Positions 16,794 to 25,452 of a stretch of DNA of 64,000 nt are shown here, in pieces. The stretch is taken from the NCBI GenBank assembly GCA_004348925.1, contig RCMX01000002.1:304249-368248 (forward strand). The letters are read 5' to 3'. This DNA comes from Actinomycetota bacterium (GTDB taxonomy: Bacteria; Actinomycetota; Coriobacteriia; Anaerosomatales; Anaerosomataceae). The translations under genes and the position numbers were made by a program. A model generated the notes under the pieces. It searched no databases, had not been told where the DNA came from, and saw only the letters and a list, made by a program, of their open reading frames with translations. Within the stretch, counting starts at the first letter, position 1. Each line of letters starts with the position of its first letter.

Positions 16794-17741
16794 ATGGAAT
16801 ACCGGCACATCCCAGTTTTGCTGGCCGAGGTGACGCAGCAACTTCAGTTGCACGACGGCTCCATCATCGTCGATTGCACTTTGGGCGGGGCAGGTCACGC
16901 TAAGCGGGTTGCACAGCTTATCGCGCCTACGGGGATTCTCGTAGGAATCGATCAAGATGACGCCGCACTCGCCGCAGCACGAGACACACTACCCCTCGGC
17001 CAGCATGTGGTTCTACTGAAGGGAAACTTCGGCGATCTCGACCGGTTGCTCGCAGACGCGAGCATCCCGTACGTCGACGGCTTCCTGTTCGACCTCGGCG
17101 TATCGTCGCCACAATTGGATGTAGCCGGCCGCGGTTTCACGTACCAGGAGGACGTTCCCCTCGACATGAGGATGGATCCCTCGACCTCGCAGCCTACCGC
17201 GGCCGACATCATCAACACCTACAGCGAAGCCGACCTCACCAGGGTCATTCGCGAGTACGGTGATGAACGGTGGGCCTCGCGCATCGCAGCATTCATCGTA
17301 GCCGCGCGGGGCCGCCACCAGGTGACGACGACGGGGGAGCTTGTCGAGCTCATCAAGAACGCGATCCCGGCGTCTGCGCGCCGCACCGGACCTCATCCGG
17401 CACGTCGGACGTTCCAGGCGCTGCGCATCGAGGTCAACCATGAACTCGAGGTGCTCGAGCGCGGGGTTCGTTCGGCTGTCAAGTGGCTTGCTCCTGGCGG
17501 CAGGGTCGCCGTCATCACGTACCACTCGCTCGAGGATCGCGTGGTGAAGCGCGTCTTCGCCGAGGAATCCCAGGGATGTGTGTGTCCGCCTGACCTGCCG
17601 GTGTGCAGGTGTGGACGCGAACCGGTACTCCGCATAGTCACGAAGAAACCTGTCGTCCCAACGGCAGCAGAGATCGACGGCAATCCGCGGGCGAGAAGTG
17701 CCCATCTGAGGGTGGCCGAGAAGCAGCAGTCGAACACGTAG
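16794..17741 (+). CDS. rsmH: 16S rRNA m4C1402 methyltransferase RsmH
   Basis: N4-methylation of C1402 in 16S rRNA using S-adenosylmethionine. 315 aa from ATG 16794. Motifs: HIPVLLAEV at the N-terminus, the SAM loop VDCTLGGAGHAKRVAQ (about residues 25-40), FLFDLGVSSPQLD (about 100-112), GFTYQEDVPLDMRMD and the C-terminal ITYHSLEDRVVK and RARSAHLRVAEK. A Cys-rich loop (CVCPPDLPVCRCG) near residue 258 is common in the family and may bind metal. It follows mraZ by ten bases, standard dcw order. The stop precedes the ftsL-like gene by about 20 bases. Confidence 0.97.
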   Translation: MEYRHIPVLLAEVTQQLQLHDGSIIVDCTLGGAGHAKRVAQLIAPTGILVGIDQDDAALAAARDTLPLGQHVVLLKGNFGDLDRLLADASIPYVDGFLFDLGVSSPQLDVAGRGFTYQEDVPLDMRMDPSTSQPTAADIINTYSEADLTRVIREYGDERWASRIAAFIVAARGRHQVTTTGELVELIKNAIPASARRTGPHPARRTFQALRIEVNHELEVLERGVRSAVKWLAPGGRVAVITYHSLEDRVVKRVFAEESQGCVCPPDLPVCRCGREPVLRIVTKKPVVPTAAEIDGNPRARSAHLRVAEKQQSNT

Positions 17742-17762
17742 TCGTGGCAGAGGAGGCGGAAT

Positions 17763-18290
17763 ATGGGAGCGGCGGCGCGTCAGATCGCTGACAGCAGGCG
17801 TGCGCCTGCTGCTCGACCGCACCTCCGTCTCGTTCCGACCGCCCCGCGTCGGCGCACCTCCGTGCGCGCATCGCGCAACGCAGTGGGCTTGTTCCGCATC
17901 TGCTGCATTGCGATGGTCGCTCTCGCATGTGTCGGTATGCTCCGCGTGGCGCTCGCCGTGCAGGCGGAGGAAGCCGCGATCGACGCGATCTCGCTCCGGG
18001 AAGACATCCGCTCCGAAGAGCTCGCAGGAAAGTCGCTCGAAGCTGATGCGAGCGCGCTCAAGGCGCCGTCCAGGATCGAGGCTATCGCCGGCACGGCGCT
18101 CAACATGACCGAGGCGCAGCAGGTCACCTATATCGACATCCCTGCGGTCGAAACGGAGATCGCGTCCACTTCCGCACCCGCGCCGACCCGTGATTCGGGT
18201 GTGGGAGCGGTCGTCTCGAGGATTATGGATCTGGCCGCGGGCGAAGCGCAGGTGCTGCTCGTCGGCGACGTCGGACTTTCATCGCGGTGA
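17763..18290 (+). CDS. FtsL-like septum formation protein
   Basis: 175-residue bitopic protein: basic cytoplasmic N-terminus (residues 1-42, many Arg), one membrane helix (GLFRICCIAMVALACVGMLRVAL), then a short helical stretch (QAEEAAIDAISLREDIRSEELAGKSLE..., split here) like the FtsL/DivIC coiled coil, and the typical SPSRIEAIA-like motif seen as KAPSRIEAIAGTALNMTEAQQVTYID. Length, topology and position between rsmH and ftsI identify it as the FtsL component of the divisome, which with FtsB/DivIC and FtsQ activates FtsWI. The C-terminal 50 residues are variable. FtsL sequences are poorly conserved, so the call depends on context. Confidence 0.8.
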   Translation: MGAAARQIADSRRAPAARPHLRLVPTAPRRRTSVRASRNAVGLFRICCIAMVALACVGMLRVALAVQAEEAAIDAISLREDIRSEELAGKSLEADASALKAPSRIEAIAGTALNMTEAQQVTYIDIPAVETEIASTSAPAPTRDSGVGAVVSRIMDLAAGEAQVLLVGDVGLSSR

Positions 18291-18321
18291 ACGGGTCGTG
18301 ACGCGTCCCCGGGAGGCGAAG

Positions 18322-20088
18322 ATGGCCCCCAAGAGCCGCCAGCCACAGCGATCGACCCGGTACGTGCTGCTGCTGGCGGTGTTCGTCGTGTTCCTGGTGG
18401 GAGTAGGAGCCAGGCTCGTCTATCTGCAGCTTGTCGCGGGTCCGGCATATGCAGCCATGGCACACGACCAACGCAGCCGCGAGATGGACGTGCCTGCGCG
18501 CCGGGGCTCGATCTACGACCGCGAGGGCGAGCCGCTTGCCGTGAGCATGGAGGCCCGCGATGTCTACGCGGTCCCCGACGCGGTGGTCGACAAGCAGGCT
18601 GCGGCCACGGCGGTTGCCGGTGTTCTCGGCGGAACGGCCGAGGAATACCTGGGGAAGCTCAACAAGGACGCTCCTTTCGTCTACCTCGCACGCAAAGTGG
18701 ACGTGGAGCGCGCTGACGCCCTCAAGCAGCTCGATCTGGTCGGGATCGGCTTCCAGGAAGACGCCCGGCGCGTCTACCCGTCCAACGAGCTCGCCTGCCA
18801 GATTCTCGGCTTCGTCGGAATCGACGACGTTGGTCTGGCAGGCGTTGAGCAGTACTATGACTCGGTGCTCGCAGGCACACCGGGGAAGGTCATCGCCGAG
18901 AAAGGCACCCGGGGCATCCCGATTCCCGGCGGCGTCTCGGTACAGGAAGACGCCGTTGATGGCGAGAACATCGTCCTGACGATCGACAAGGACATCCAGT
19001 ATCAGGCGCACGTCGAGCTACAGGCGGCCGTCGAGAAGTGGGGAGCCAAGGGCGGTTCGGTCGTGGTGATGGACCCGGACACCGGAGCGATCCTCGCGAT
19101 GGCGTCGACACCCACGTTCGACCCGAACAAGTTCGCGACCGCAGATGCGAAGGCGTTTCGGAACCGTCCGATCGTCGATACATACGAACCCGGTTCGACG
19201 ATCAAGTCGCTGACGGCCGCGGCGGTCATCGAAGAGAAGATGTTCACGCCGACGAGTGCGTTCGTGCTGCCGCCGACGCTCAAGGTCGGTGGACGCACGA
19301 TCCACGAGTCGCACCCGCGCGGTCAGGTCACCTGGTCGCTCACGGACATCGTCACGAACTCCTCGAACGTCGGAGCCGTCAAGCTCGGCATCGCACTGGG
19401 GGAGGATCGGCTCTACGACTACTTCTCCCGGTTCGGCCTCACCGAGAAGACCGGCGTGGATTTCCCCGGTGAGGCGATGGGGTGGCTTCCGCCTCCCGCG
19501 CAGTGGTCAGCGTCCTCGATCGGGAATATCCCCTTCGGACAGGGCGTTAGCGTGACGCCGATGCAGCTCGCACGGGCGCTCGCCTCGATCGCCAACGGTG
19601 GCGAGCTTGTGACGCCGCACTTCTTGCAGGCGCTGCCGGATTCTCCGGACAAGACGCTCGTCTGGCCGAAGAAGCAGGCTATCTCGGCGGAGACTGCAGC
19701 CGAGATGCGCGGTGTTCTGAGCGCGGTTGTCACCGAGGGCACCGGTTCCGGTGCACGTGTCACCGGCTACAGCGTTGCCGGCAAGACGGGAACTGCGCAG
19801 AAGGCACGAACCGACGGCCAGGCCGGATACGCGCAGGGCAAGTACATAGCGTCCTTCTCGGGGTTCGTCCCGGCCGAGGACCCGGCGGTGCTCATCGTCG
19901 TCATGATCGACGAGCCGTCGAACTCGATCTTCGGGGGCACCGTCGCAGCTCCGACCTTCTCGCGCTTGTCGGCTTATTGCATGGAGCATCTGAAGATACC
20001 TCCGACCACGACCAAGACCTCCTCGACGGATGCCTCGCACACAGCAGATGACGCGGTAACAGGCGAACCACAAAGCGACAAGGACTGA
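18322..20088 (+). CDS. ftsI: Penicillin-binding protein, septal transpeptidase FtsI/PbpB
   Basis: Class B PBP that cross-links septal peptidoglycan together with FtsW. ATG 18322 has GGGAGG at 18311-18316; a GTG at 18298 is an alternative. 588 aa: N-terminal membrane helix (YVLLLAVFVVFLVGVGARLVYLQ, residues about 12-34), a pedestal/dimerisation domain with RRGSIYDREGEPLA, and the transpeptidase domain with active-site Ser292 in GSTIKS, SSN at 347-349 and the KTGTAQ triad beginning Lys488. It follows ftsL in normal dcw order. No PASTA repeats are present, so it is the division-type rather than the PASTA sporulation/growth type. The C-terminal tail is Thr/Ser-rich. Confidence 0.94.
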   Translation: MAPKSRQPQRSTRYVLLLAVFVVFLVGVGARLVYLQLVAGPAYAAMAHDQRSREMDVPARRGSIYDREGEPLAVSMEARDVYAVPDAVVDKQAAATAVAGVLGGTAEEYLGKLNKDAPFVYLARKVDVERADALKQLDLVGIGFQEDARRVYPSNELACQILGFVGIDDVGLAGVEQYYDSVLAGTPGKVIAEKGTRGIPIPGGVSVQEDAVDGENIVLTIDKDIQYQAHVELQAAVEKWGAKGGSVVVMDPDTGAILAMASTPTFDPNKFATADAKAFRNRPIVDTYEPGSTIKSLTAAAVIEEKMFTPTSAFVLPPTLKVGGRTIHESHPRGQVTWSLTDIVTNSSNVGAVKLGIALGEDRLYDYFSRFGLTEKTGVDFPGEAMGWLPPPAQWSASSIGNIPFGQGVSVTPMQLARALASIANGGELVTPHFLQALPDSPDKTLVWPKKQAISAETAAEMRGVLSAVVTEGTGSGARVTGYSVAGKTGTAQKARTDGQAGYAQGKYIASFSGFVPAEDPAVLIVVMIDEPSNSIFGGTVAAPTFSRLSAYCMEHLKIPPTTTKTSSTDASHTADDAVTGEPQSDKD

Positions 20089-20108
20089 CCGGCGAACGAG
20101 GGCCCCTG

Positions 20109-20117
20109 TGCTAGAAT
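20109..20117 (+). promoter_or_regulatory. Possible extended -10 before murE
   Basis: TGCTAGAAT (20109-20117): a TG dinucleotide one base before TAGAAT, 27 bases ahead of the murE start in one of the few non-overlapping gaps of the mur series. No -35 visible. May be an internal promoter. Confidence 0.35.
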
Positions 20118-20144
20118 CGGTGGGCTTCCGAGCGGTAGGCGAAC

Positions 20145-21596
20145 ATGGACACGACAACGCTATCTGCGCTGCTCAATGACATAGAGACGACCTCGATGAC
20201 GGGCGCCGAGACGCCCGTCTCCGGCGTCGCGTACCGTGCTGCCGACGCGCGTCCCGGAGACGCGTTCTTCTGCATCCGCGGCTTTCGGCATGATGGCCAC
20301 GAGTACGCGGGTGAAGCGGTGTCCCGGGGAGCGGCAGCTATCGTCTCGGAGCGGCCGGTCGATGTCGGAGTCCCGAATGCCGTGGTACTCGACTCACGCT
20401 CGGCGTTGGCGCACGCGTCAGCCTGCATCCACGGTCACCCTTCCCGGCATCTGGGAATCGTCGGCGTCACCGGTACGAATGGCAAGACCACCACGACCTA
20501 CCTGATCGACAGCATCATGCGTGCCGCCGGTCGGGTGACCGGTGTTATCGGCACCGTCGAGACACGCATCGCAGGGGAGCGACAGTCGGCTTCCAGGACC
20601 ACCCCCGAATCCGCCGACCTACAGGCGCTTTTCGCCCGGATGCGAGCAGCAGGCGTGAGCGGTGTAGCGATGGAAGTCTCAAGCCACGCGATCGACCTGC
20701 ATCGTGTGGACGGTACGCGGTTCGCCGTCGCGGCATTCACGAACCTCACGCAGGATCATCTGGATTACCACCACACGCTCGAAGAATACTGGTCGGTGAA
20801 GCGACGGCTATTCACCGAACTCGACGTCGGAGCGCGCGTCATCAACATCGATGACGCCGCTGGTGCCGAACTCGCGGCATCGTTACCAGATGCGATCACC
20901 GTAGGTCGCGCGGCCGATGCATACGTTCGGGCCGAGGATGAGGAGCCGGGCCCGACCTCCACGACGTTCACGCTGGTCGCTGGCGATCAGTCTCATGTGG
21001 TGACACTCCCGCTGGCGGGTGCGTACAACGTTGAGAACGCGCTTGTCGCCGCAGGCTCCGCGCTGGCGCTCGGAATCGGGTTCAGCGACGTTGTCGCTGG
21101 CCTGGAACGGGCCCCTCAGGTGCCGGGCCGTTTGGAGAGAATCGATCAAGGACAATCCTTTACGGTGCTCGTCGACTACGCACACACGCCGGACTCGCTC
21201 GCGAAAGCCATCGATGCAGTACGCGCGGTGACCGAGGGCAAGGTGATCGTGGTATTCGGATGCGGTGGCGACCGAGACCCCGACAAGCGTCCGCTCATGG
21301 GTCGGGCGGCGAGTGAGAGCGCTGATACGCTCATCATCACGAGCGACAACCCGAGAAGTGAGGACCCTGTCGGCATAATCCTGCAGGTCGAGGATGGCGT
21401 TCGTCAGGCCGGTGGTACCGCTGTCGTCGAGATCGATCGCCGAAGAGCCATCGCGCGGGCTTTGCGCGAGGCGACCGCGGGCGATGCTGTTCTCATCGCC
21501 GGCAAGGGCCACGAGGACTACCAGATATTCGCCGACCGGACTGTGCACTTCGATGACAGAGAAGTCGCAGCTGAGGAGTTGAGGTCACTGTGCTGA
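20145..21596 (+). CDS. murE: UDP-MurNAc-tripeptide synthetase MurE (meso-diaminopimelate type)
   Basis: Adds the third amino acid to UDP-MurNAc-L-Ala-D-Glu in the cytoplasm. 483 aa from ATG 20145. N-terminal substrate domain (VSGVAYRAADARPGDAFFCIRG), ATP loop GVTGTNGKTTTTY (Lys114), carbamylated-lysine region and the DNPR motif at 401-404 that recognises meso-diaminopimelate; lysine-type enzymes have a different motif. This predicts a meso-DAP peptidoglycan. The stop overlaps the GTG of murF by 7 bases. FtsI lies upstream with a 56-base gap that contains a possible extended -10. Confidence 0.96.
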   Translation: MDTTTLSALLNDIETTSMTGAETPVSGVAYRAADARPGDAFFCIRGFRHDGHEYAGEAVSRGAAAIVSERPVDVGVPNAVVLDSRSALAHASACIHGHPSRHLGIVGVTGTNGKTTTTYLIDSIMRAAGRVTGVIGTVETRIAGERQSASRTTPESADLQALFARMRAAGVSGVAMEVSSHAIDLHRVDGTRFAVAAFTNLTQDHLDYHHTLEEYWSVKRRLFTELDVGARVINIDDAAGAELAASLPDAITVGRAADAYVRAEDEEPGPTSTTFTLVAGDQSHVVTLPLAGAYNVENALVAAGSALALGIGFSDVVAGLERAPQVPGRLERIDQGQSFTVLVDYAHTPDSLAKAIDAVRAVTEGKVIVVFGCGGDRDPDKRPLMGRAASESADTLIITSDNPRSEDPVGIILQVEDGVRQAGGTAVVEIDRRRAIARALREATAGDAVLIAGKGHEDYQIFADRTVHFDDREVAAEELRSLC

Positions 21597-23002
21597 CGCT
21601 CTCGGTGAAGAAGCTTGTGGAGGTCACGGGCGGCACGCTGCTCGCGGGCGATGCGAACACCATGGTGAACGGACTGGCGATCGACTCACGTGACGTCGGC
21701 CCCGGAGCCGCATTCGTGGCGTTTGCCGGTGAGCGGGTCGATGGTCACGAGTTCATCGACGCGGCGCTTGCCGCCGGAGCCCGCGCGATCATCGTCACAC
21801 GGGACGACGAGGCCATCCGAGAGGCGATCGTCCGCTCACGGAGGCACGATGTTGCGCTGATCCAGGTGCAAGACGCGACTTCAGCCGTGCAGGAGTTGGC
21901 CGCATACCATCGTGAGCGTCTGATGTGTCCGGTTATCGGCGTGACCGGTTCGACCGGAAAGACCACGACGAAAGACTTCCTTCGGTCGGTGCTTGGTACG
22001 AAGATGCGCGTAGTTGCGACCGAGGGCAACAAGAACAACGAGCTCGGCGCACCGCTGACGATCATGCAGGCCGGAGCCGACACGGGGGTCCTCGTCGTAG
22101 AGATGGCGATGCGAGGTGCGGGTCAGATCGCCCGGCTTGCGCAGATCGCCCGTCCTACCGCGGGGCTCGTCACGAATGTGGGCGTCAGCCACATCGAGGT
22201 CCTCGGCAGCGAGGAGGCGATCGCCTCGGCAAAAGGAGAGCTGGTTGCAGCGATACCCGAGTCGGGCCGGGTCTTCCTCAACGGTGACGATTCATGGTCC
22301 GCTGCCCTCGCGGATCGTTCGAATGCTGCAGCGACGCGCTACGGTCTTGGCGAAACAGCGGACGTGCGTGCGACGGAGATCGACCTGTCCGACACCGGCA
22401 CCCCGGTGTTCCTCCTGTGTGCCGAGCAGGGCAGCGTTCGCGTGGAACTGCCGATTCCAGGTCGCCACAACATCTACAATGCGCTTGCGGCCGCCGCCGT
22501 CGGTCTCTACCTTGAGGTGAGCCTTGAGGATGTCGCACGCGGCCTGCGGGAAGCGGCGTTCACCGGGATGCGGATGGAGATGTTCCAGACCGCATCCGGT
22601 GTGACCGTCATCAACGACGCATACAACGCGAATCCAACCTCGATGCGTGCCGCACTCGGGGCGCTTGTGGATGTTCCCGCCGAGCATCAAAAGATCGCCG
22701 TTCTTGGCGACATGGCCGAGCTCGGGTCGCTGGAGGAGCTTGCTCACTTCAGAATGGGAGAGCATGTGGCGCAGTTGGGTCTGGATGCGCTTGTAACTGT
22801 CGGACCGCGCGCGCGGCGAATCGCCGATGGTGCGCTCGCCGCTGGCATGCCGGCAGAACGTGTTCGTCCCTGTGTCACGACCGACGAGGCAAGCGAGGTC
22901 CTCGACGACATACTCTCGACCGGTGACGTGGTGCTGGTGAAGGCATCCCGCGTCATGGGGCTGGAACGAATCGTAGACGGGATAACCGATCCTCATGTTT
23001 AG
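21590..23002 (+). CDS. murF: UDP-MurNAc-tripeptide:D-Ala-D-Ala ligase MurF
   Basis: Completes the UDP-MurNAc-pentapeptide. 470 aa from GTG 21590, inside the end of murE. Three Mur-ligase domains: N-terminal VNGLAIDSRDVGPGAAFVAF, central P-loop GVTGSTGKTTTKDF (near residue 116-129) with ATEGNKNNELGAPLT following, and C-terminal VINDAYNANPTSMRAAL typical of MurF. Overlaps mraY by 8 bases. No ddl or alr gene is in the window, so D-Ala-D-Ala must come from elsewhere. Confidence 0.96.
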   Translation: MLTLSVKKLVEVTGGTLLAGDANTMVNGLAIDSRDVGPGAAFVAFAGERVDGHEFIDAALAAGARAIIVTRDDEAIREAIVRSRRHDVALIQVQDATSAVQELAAYHRERLMCPVIGVTGSTGKTTTKDFLRSVLGTKMRVVATEGNKNNELGAPLTIMQAGADTGVLVVEMAMRGAGQIARLAQIARPTAGLVTNVGVSHIEVLGSEEAIASAKGELVAAIPESGRVFLNGDDSWSAALADRSNAAATRYGLGETADVRATEIDLSDTGTPVFLLCAEQGSVRVELPIPGRHNIYNALAAAAVGLYLEVSLEDVARGLREAAFTGMRMEMFQTASGVTVINDAYNANPTSMRAALGALVDVPAEHQKIAVLGDMAELGSLEELAHFRMGEHVAQLGLDALVTVGPRARRIADGALAAGMPAERVRPCVTTDEASEVLDDILSTGDVVLVKASRVMGLERIVDGITDPHV

Positions 23003-24047
23003 CTTCATTCCTGCGATAGAGCGCTACCCAACGTATCAGGTGTTCCTGGTGGCTGTCCTGGCGCTGGCGCTCTCGGGCGCGCTGTTCCCGCTGTGGATCC
23101 GTTTGCTGCGCTACCGCAACATCGGGCAGCAGGTTCGTGCCGACGGACCACAGGGCCATCTCGTAAAGCAGGGCACCCCGACGATGGGTGGCGTCCTCAT
23201 CCTGATCGTCGTCTCGGCCGTCTACCTCGGCAGCGGCGAGGTCGGGAAGCGTGGAGTCATCGCGCTCATAGCGATGCTCGCGTGCGGGTTGCTCGGATTC
23301 GTGGATGACTACGCGAAGGTCGTTCATGAGCGGTCGCTCGGACTGCGTCCACGCGCGAAGATCTTCGGGCAGGCTGTCGTCGCGATCGTCGTTGCGCTCA
23401 CCGCAGTGAACTGGGCCGATTTGAGCTCGCACGTAATGGTTCCGTTCGTCGGCGACCTCGACCTTGGCGTTCTGACCTCGACGATCCATCTGGGCGGCAT
23501 GACCATCGTCGTTCCGTGGCTCTATCTGATACTCGTCTGGTTCATGGTCGTCGGCGAAAGCAACGCTGTGAATCTCACTGACGGGCTTGACGGACTCGCG
23601 GCAGGCAGCGTCATGATCGTCATGCTGGCCTACGCGGCCATCGCGTTCCGTCAGGGCAACCTCGAGGTCGTGCTGTTCGCCGCAGCGGTCGCCGGCGCGT
23701 GTCTCGGCTTCCTGTGGTACAACTCGTACCCGGCCGACATCTTCATGGGCGATACCGGCTCCCTGGGGCTTGGTGCGGCGATGGCCGCGCTTGCCATCGT
23801 CACGAAGACCGAACTCCTGCTGGTGCTCATAGGCGGCATCTACCTCGTTGAGACGCTCTCCGTCGTGCTCCAGGTGCTCTCCTTCAAGCTGACGGGCAAG
23901 CGCATCTTTCGGATGGCTCCCATCCATCACCACTTCGAGATGAAGGGGTGGAGCGAGACGAAGATCATGGTCCGCTTCTGGATTATCACCGGCATCCTTG
24001 CCGGTGCCGGATTCGCCCTGTACATCGCCGGCTCACTGACGCGGTAG
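22995..24047 (+). CDS. mraY: Phospho-MurNAc-pentapeptide transferase MraY
   Basis: Makes lipid I from UDP-MurNAc-pentapeptide and undecaprenyl phosphate at the inner membrane. 350 aa with ten hydrophobic helices. Diagnostic motifs: GTPTMGGVLIL, FVDDYAKV (DD pair), NLTDGLDGLAAG, the FMGDTGSLGLGA stretch and the C-terminal MAPIHHHFEMKGWSE loop, all intact. ATG 22995 overlaps the murF stop. Comparing it with the protein at 3308-4345 shows that the latter lacks the DGLDGL and histidine loops, so this gene encodes the functional MraY. Confidence 0.97.
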   Translation: MFSFIPAIERYPTYQVFLVAVLALALSGALFPLWIRLLRYRNIGQQVRADGPQGHLVKQGTPTMGGVLILIVVSAVYLGSGEVGKRGVIALIAMLACGLLGFVDDYAKVVHERSLGLRPRAKIFGQAVVAIVVALTAVNWADLSSHVMVPFVGDLDLGVLTSTIHLGGMTIVVPWLYLILVWFMVVGESNAVNLTDGLDGLAAGSVMIVMLAYAAIAFRQGNLEVVLFAAAVAGACLGFLWYNSYPADIFMGDTGSLGLGAAMAALAIVTKTELLLVLIGGIYLVETLSVVLQVLSFKLTGKRIFRMAPIHHHFEMKGWSETKIMVRFWIITGILAGAGFALYIAGSLTR

Positions 24048-24057
24048 CGGAGACGGA

Positions 24058-25452
24058 ATGTCGGAACTCATCACCGGACACGTTGCAGTACTCGGCGCAG
24101 GTCGCTCCGGGCGCGCGGTTGCTGCTCGCCTGGCCCGTGATGCCGAGCGGGGCGTCGATGTCAGGGTGACGCTGATCGACAGTGCGTCTGGCGGGGGGCT
24201 TGAAGCGCTCGTGGCGCCGCTGCGCGGCCCGTTCGTCGATGTTCGCCTCGGTTCGGACATGGTTCCGGAGGATGTGACGCTGGTCGTCGCCAGCCCGGGC
24301 CTGCCGCCGGCCAGCCCTCTCATGAGCGCGGCGCGGCGCATCGGCGTGCCGATCGTCTCGGAGATCGAGGTGGCATACCGCCTCTCGGAGTCGCCCTGGA
24401 TCGCCGTGACAGGTACGAACGGGAAGACCACGACGACGACGCTCATCGGACATATCCTCGCCGAGGCGGGACTTCCCGCAGAGACCGTCGGCAACATCGG
24501 CCGAGCGGCGGCGAGCGTCGTGGGCGATCTTGGGCCTGCGACGATTCTGGTCGCCGAGGTGTCGTCCTTCCAGCTTGCGTTGACCGAGCGCTTCCACCCG
24601 CGGGTGGCCGTTCTTCTGAACATCACGCCGGATCACATCGACTGGCACGGGTCCCTGGAGGCGTACGCGGCGGACAAGGCCCGGGTCTTCAAGAACCTGA
24701 CGGCAGGCGATACCGCCGTCATCGACGTCGATGACCCCGGCTCCGCACCGTACGCGGCGCCGCTCGTCGAAGGCGGTGTCGATGTCCGGACGATCGGTCG
24801 CTCGGCCGCCGACGCGTTCGGTCGCGTTGAAGACGGCATGCTCGTGCTGGGGCATGGATCGGCACGGGTGGAGCTCGTGAAGGTCGAAGAGCTCGCCATC
24901 CGGGGCGACCACAACATCAGCAACGCGCTGGCTGCTGCCGCCGCTGCACACGCTGTGGGTGTAGACGCTGGTTCGCTCCGAGAGGTGCTGCGAACATTCC
25001 AGCCTATCGAACATCGCCTTGAGCCCGTCGGCGTCGTGGCGGGCGTCGAATACTTCAATGACTCCAAGGCGACCAATCCGGATGCCGTGCTCAAGGCTCT
25101 CACGGCGTTTGATGATCGGCCGCTGGTCATCTTGCTTGGTGGGCACAACAAAGGCAATGACTTCAGCGAGCTTGCCGATGCGGTGTGCGATCGCTGTCGC
25201 GTGGCCGTCGTGTTCGGGGAATCCGCCGCGGAGCTGCTCTCGGCGTTCGAGTCGTGCGACGGATGCGATGTCGTCGAGATGCCAAGCATGGAGACGGCAG
25301 TCCGTGCCGCCGCACGCGTCGCATGCCCGGGCGAGGTCGTGCTGCTGTCGCCCGCCTGTGCGTCATTCGATGAGTTTGACGACTTCGAGCATCGGGGTCG
25401 GGTCTTCCGGGAGATCGTCGCAGGTATGTCCGGGATGGATGGCCGGTCATGA
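24058..25452 (+). CDS. murD: UDP-MurNAc-L-alanine:D-glutamate ligase MurD
   Basis: 464-residue cytoplasmic ligase that adds D-glutamate to UDP-MurNAc-L-Ala. N-terminal Rossmann-like HVAVLGAGRSGRAVAARLA, central ATP loop VTGTNGKTTTTT (near residue 117-128), AEVSSFQLALTERFHP and NITPDHIDWHGS, and C-terminal VEYFNDSKATNPDAVLKAL, all MurD signatures. It starts ten bases after mraY and its stop overlaps the ftsW start (ATGA). Order mraY-murD-ftsW-murG is canonical. Confidence 0.96.
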   Translation: MSELITGHVAVLGAGRSGRAVAARLARDAERGVDVRVTLIDSASGGGLEALVAPLRGPFVDVRLGSDMVPEDVTLVVASPGLPPASPLMSAARRIGVPIVSEIEVAYRLSESPWIAVTGTNGKTTTTTLIGHILAEAGLPAETVGNIGRAAASVVGDLGPATILVAEVSSFQLALTERFHPRVAVLLNITPDHIDWHGSLEAYAADKARVFKNLTAGDTAVIDVDDPGSAPYAAPLVEGGVDVRTIGRSAADAFGRVEDGMLVLGHGSARVELVKVEELAIRGDHNISNALAAAAAAHAVGVDAGSLREVLRTFQPIEHRLEPVGVVAGVEYFNDSKATNPDAVLKALTAFDDRPLVILLGGHNKGNDFSELADAVCDRCRVAVVFGESAAELLSAFESCDGCDVVEMPSMETAVRAAARVACPGEVVLLSPACASFDEFDDFEHRGRVFREIVAGMSGMDGRS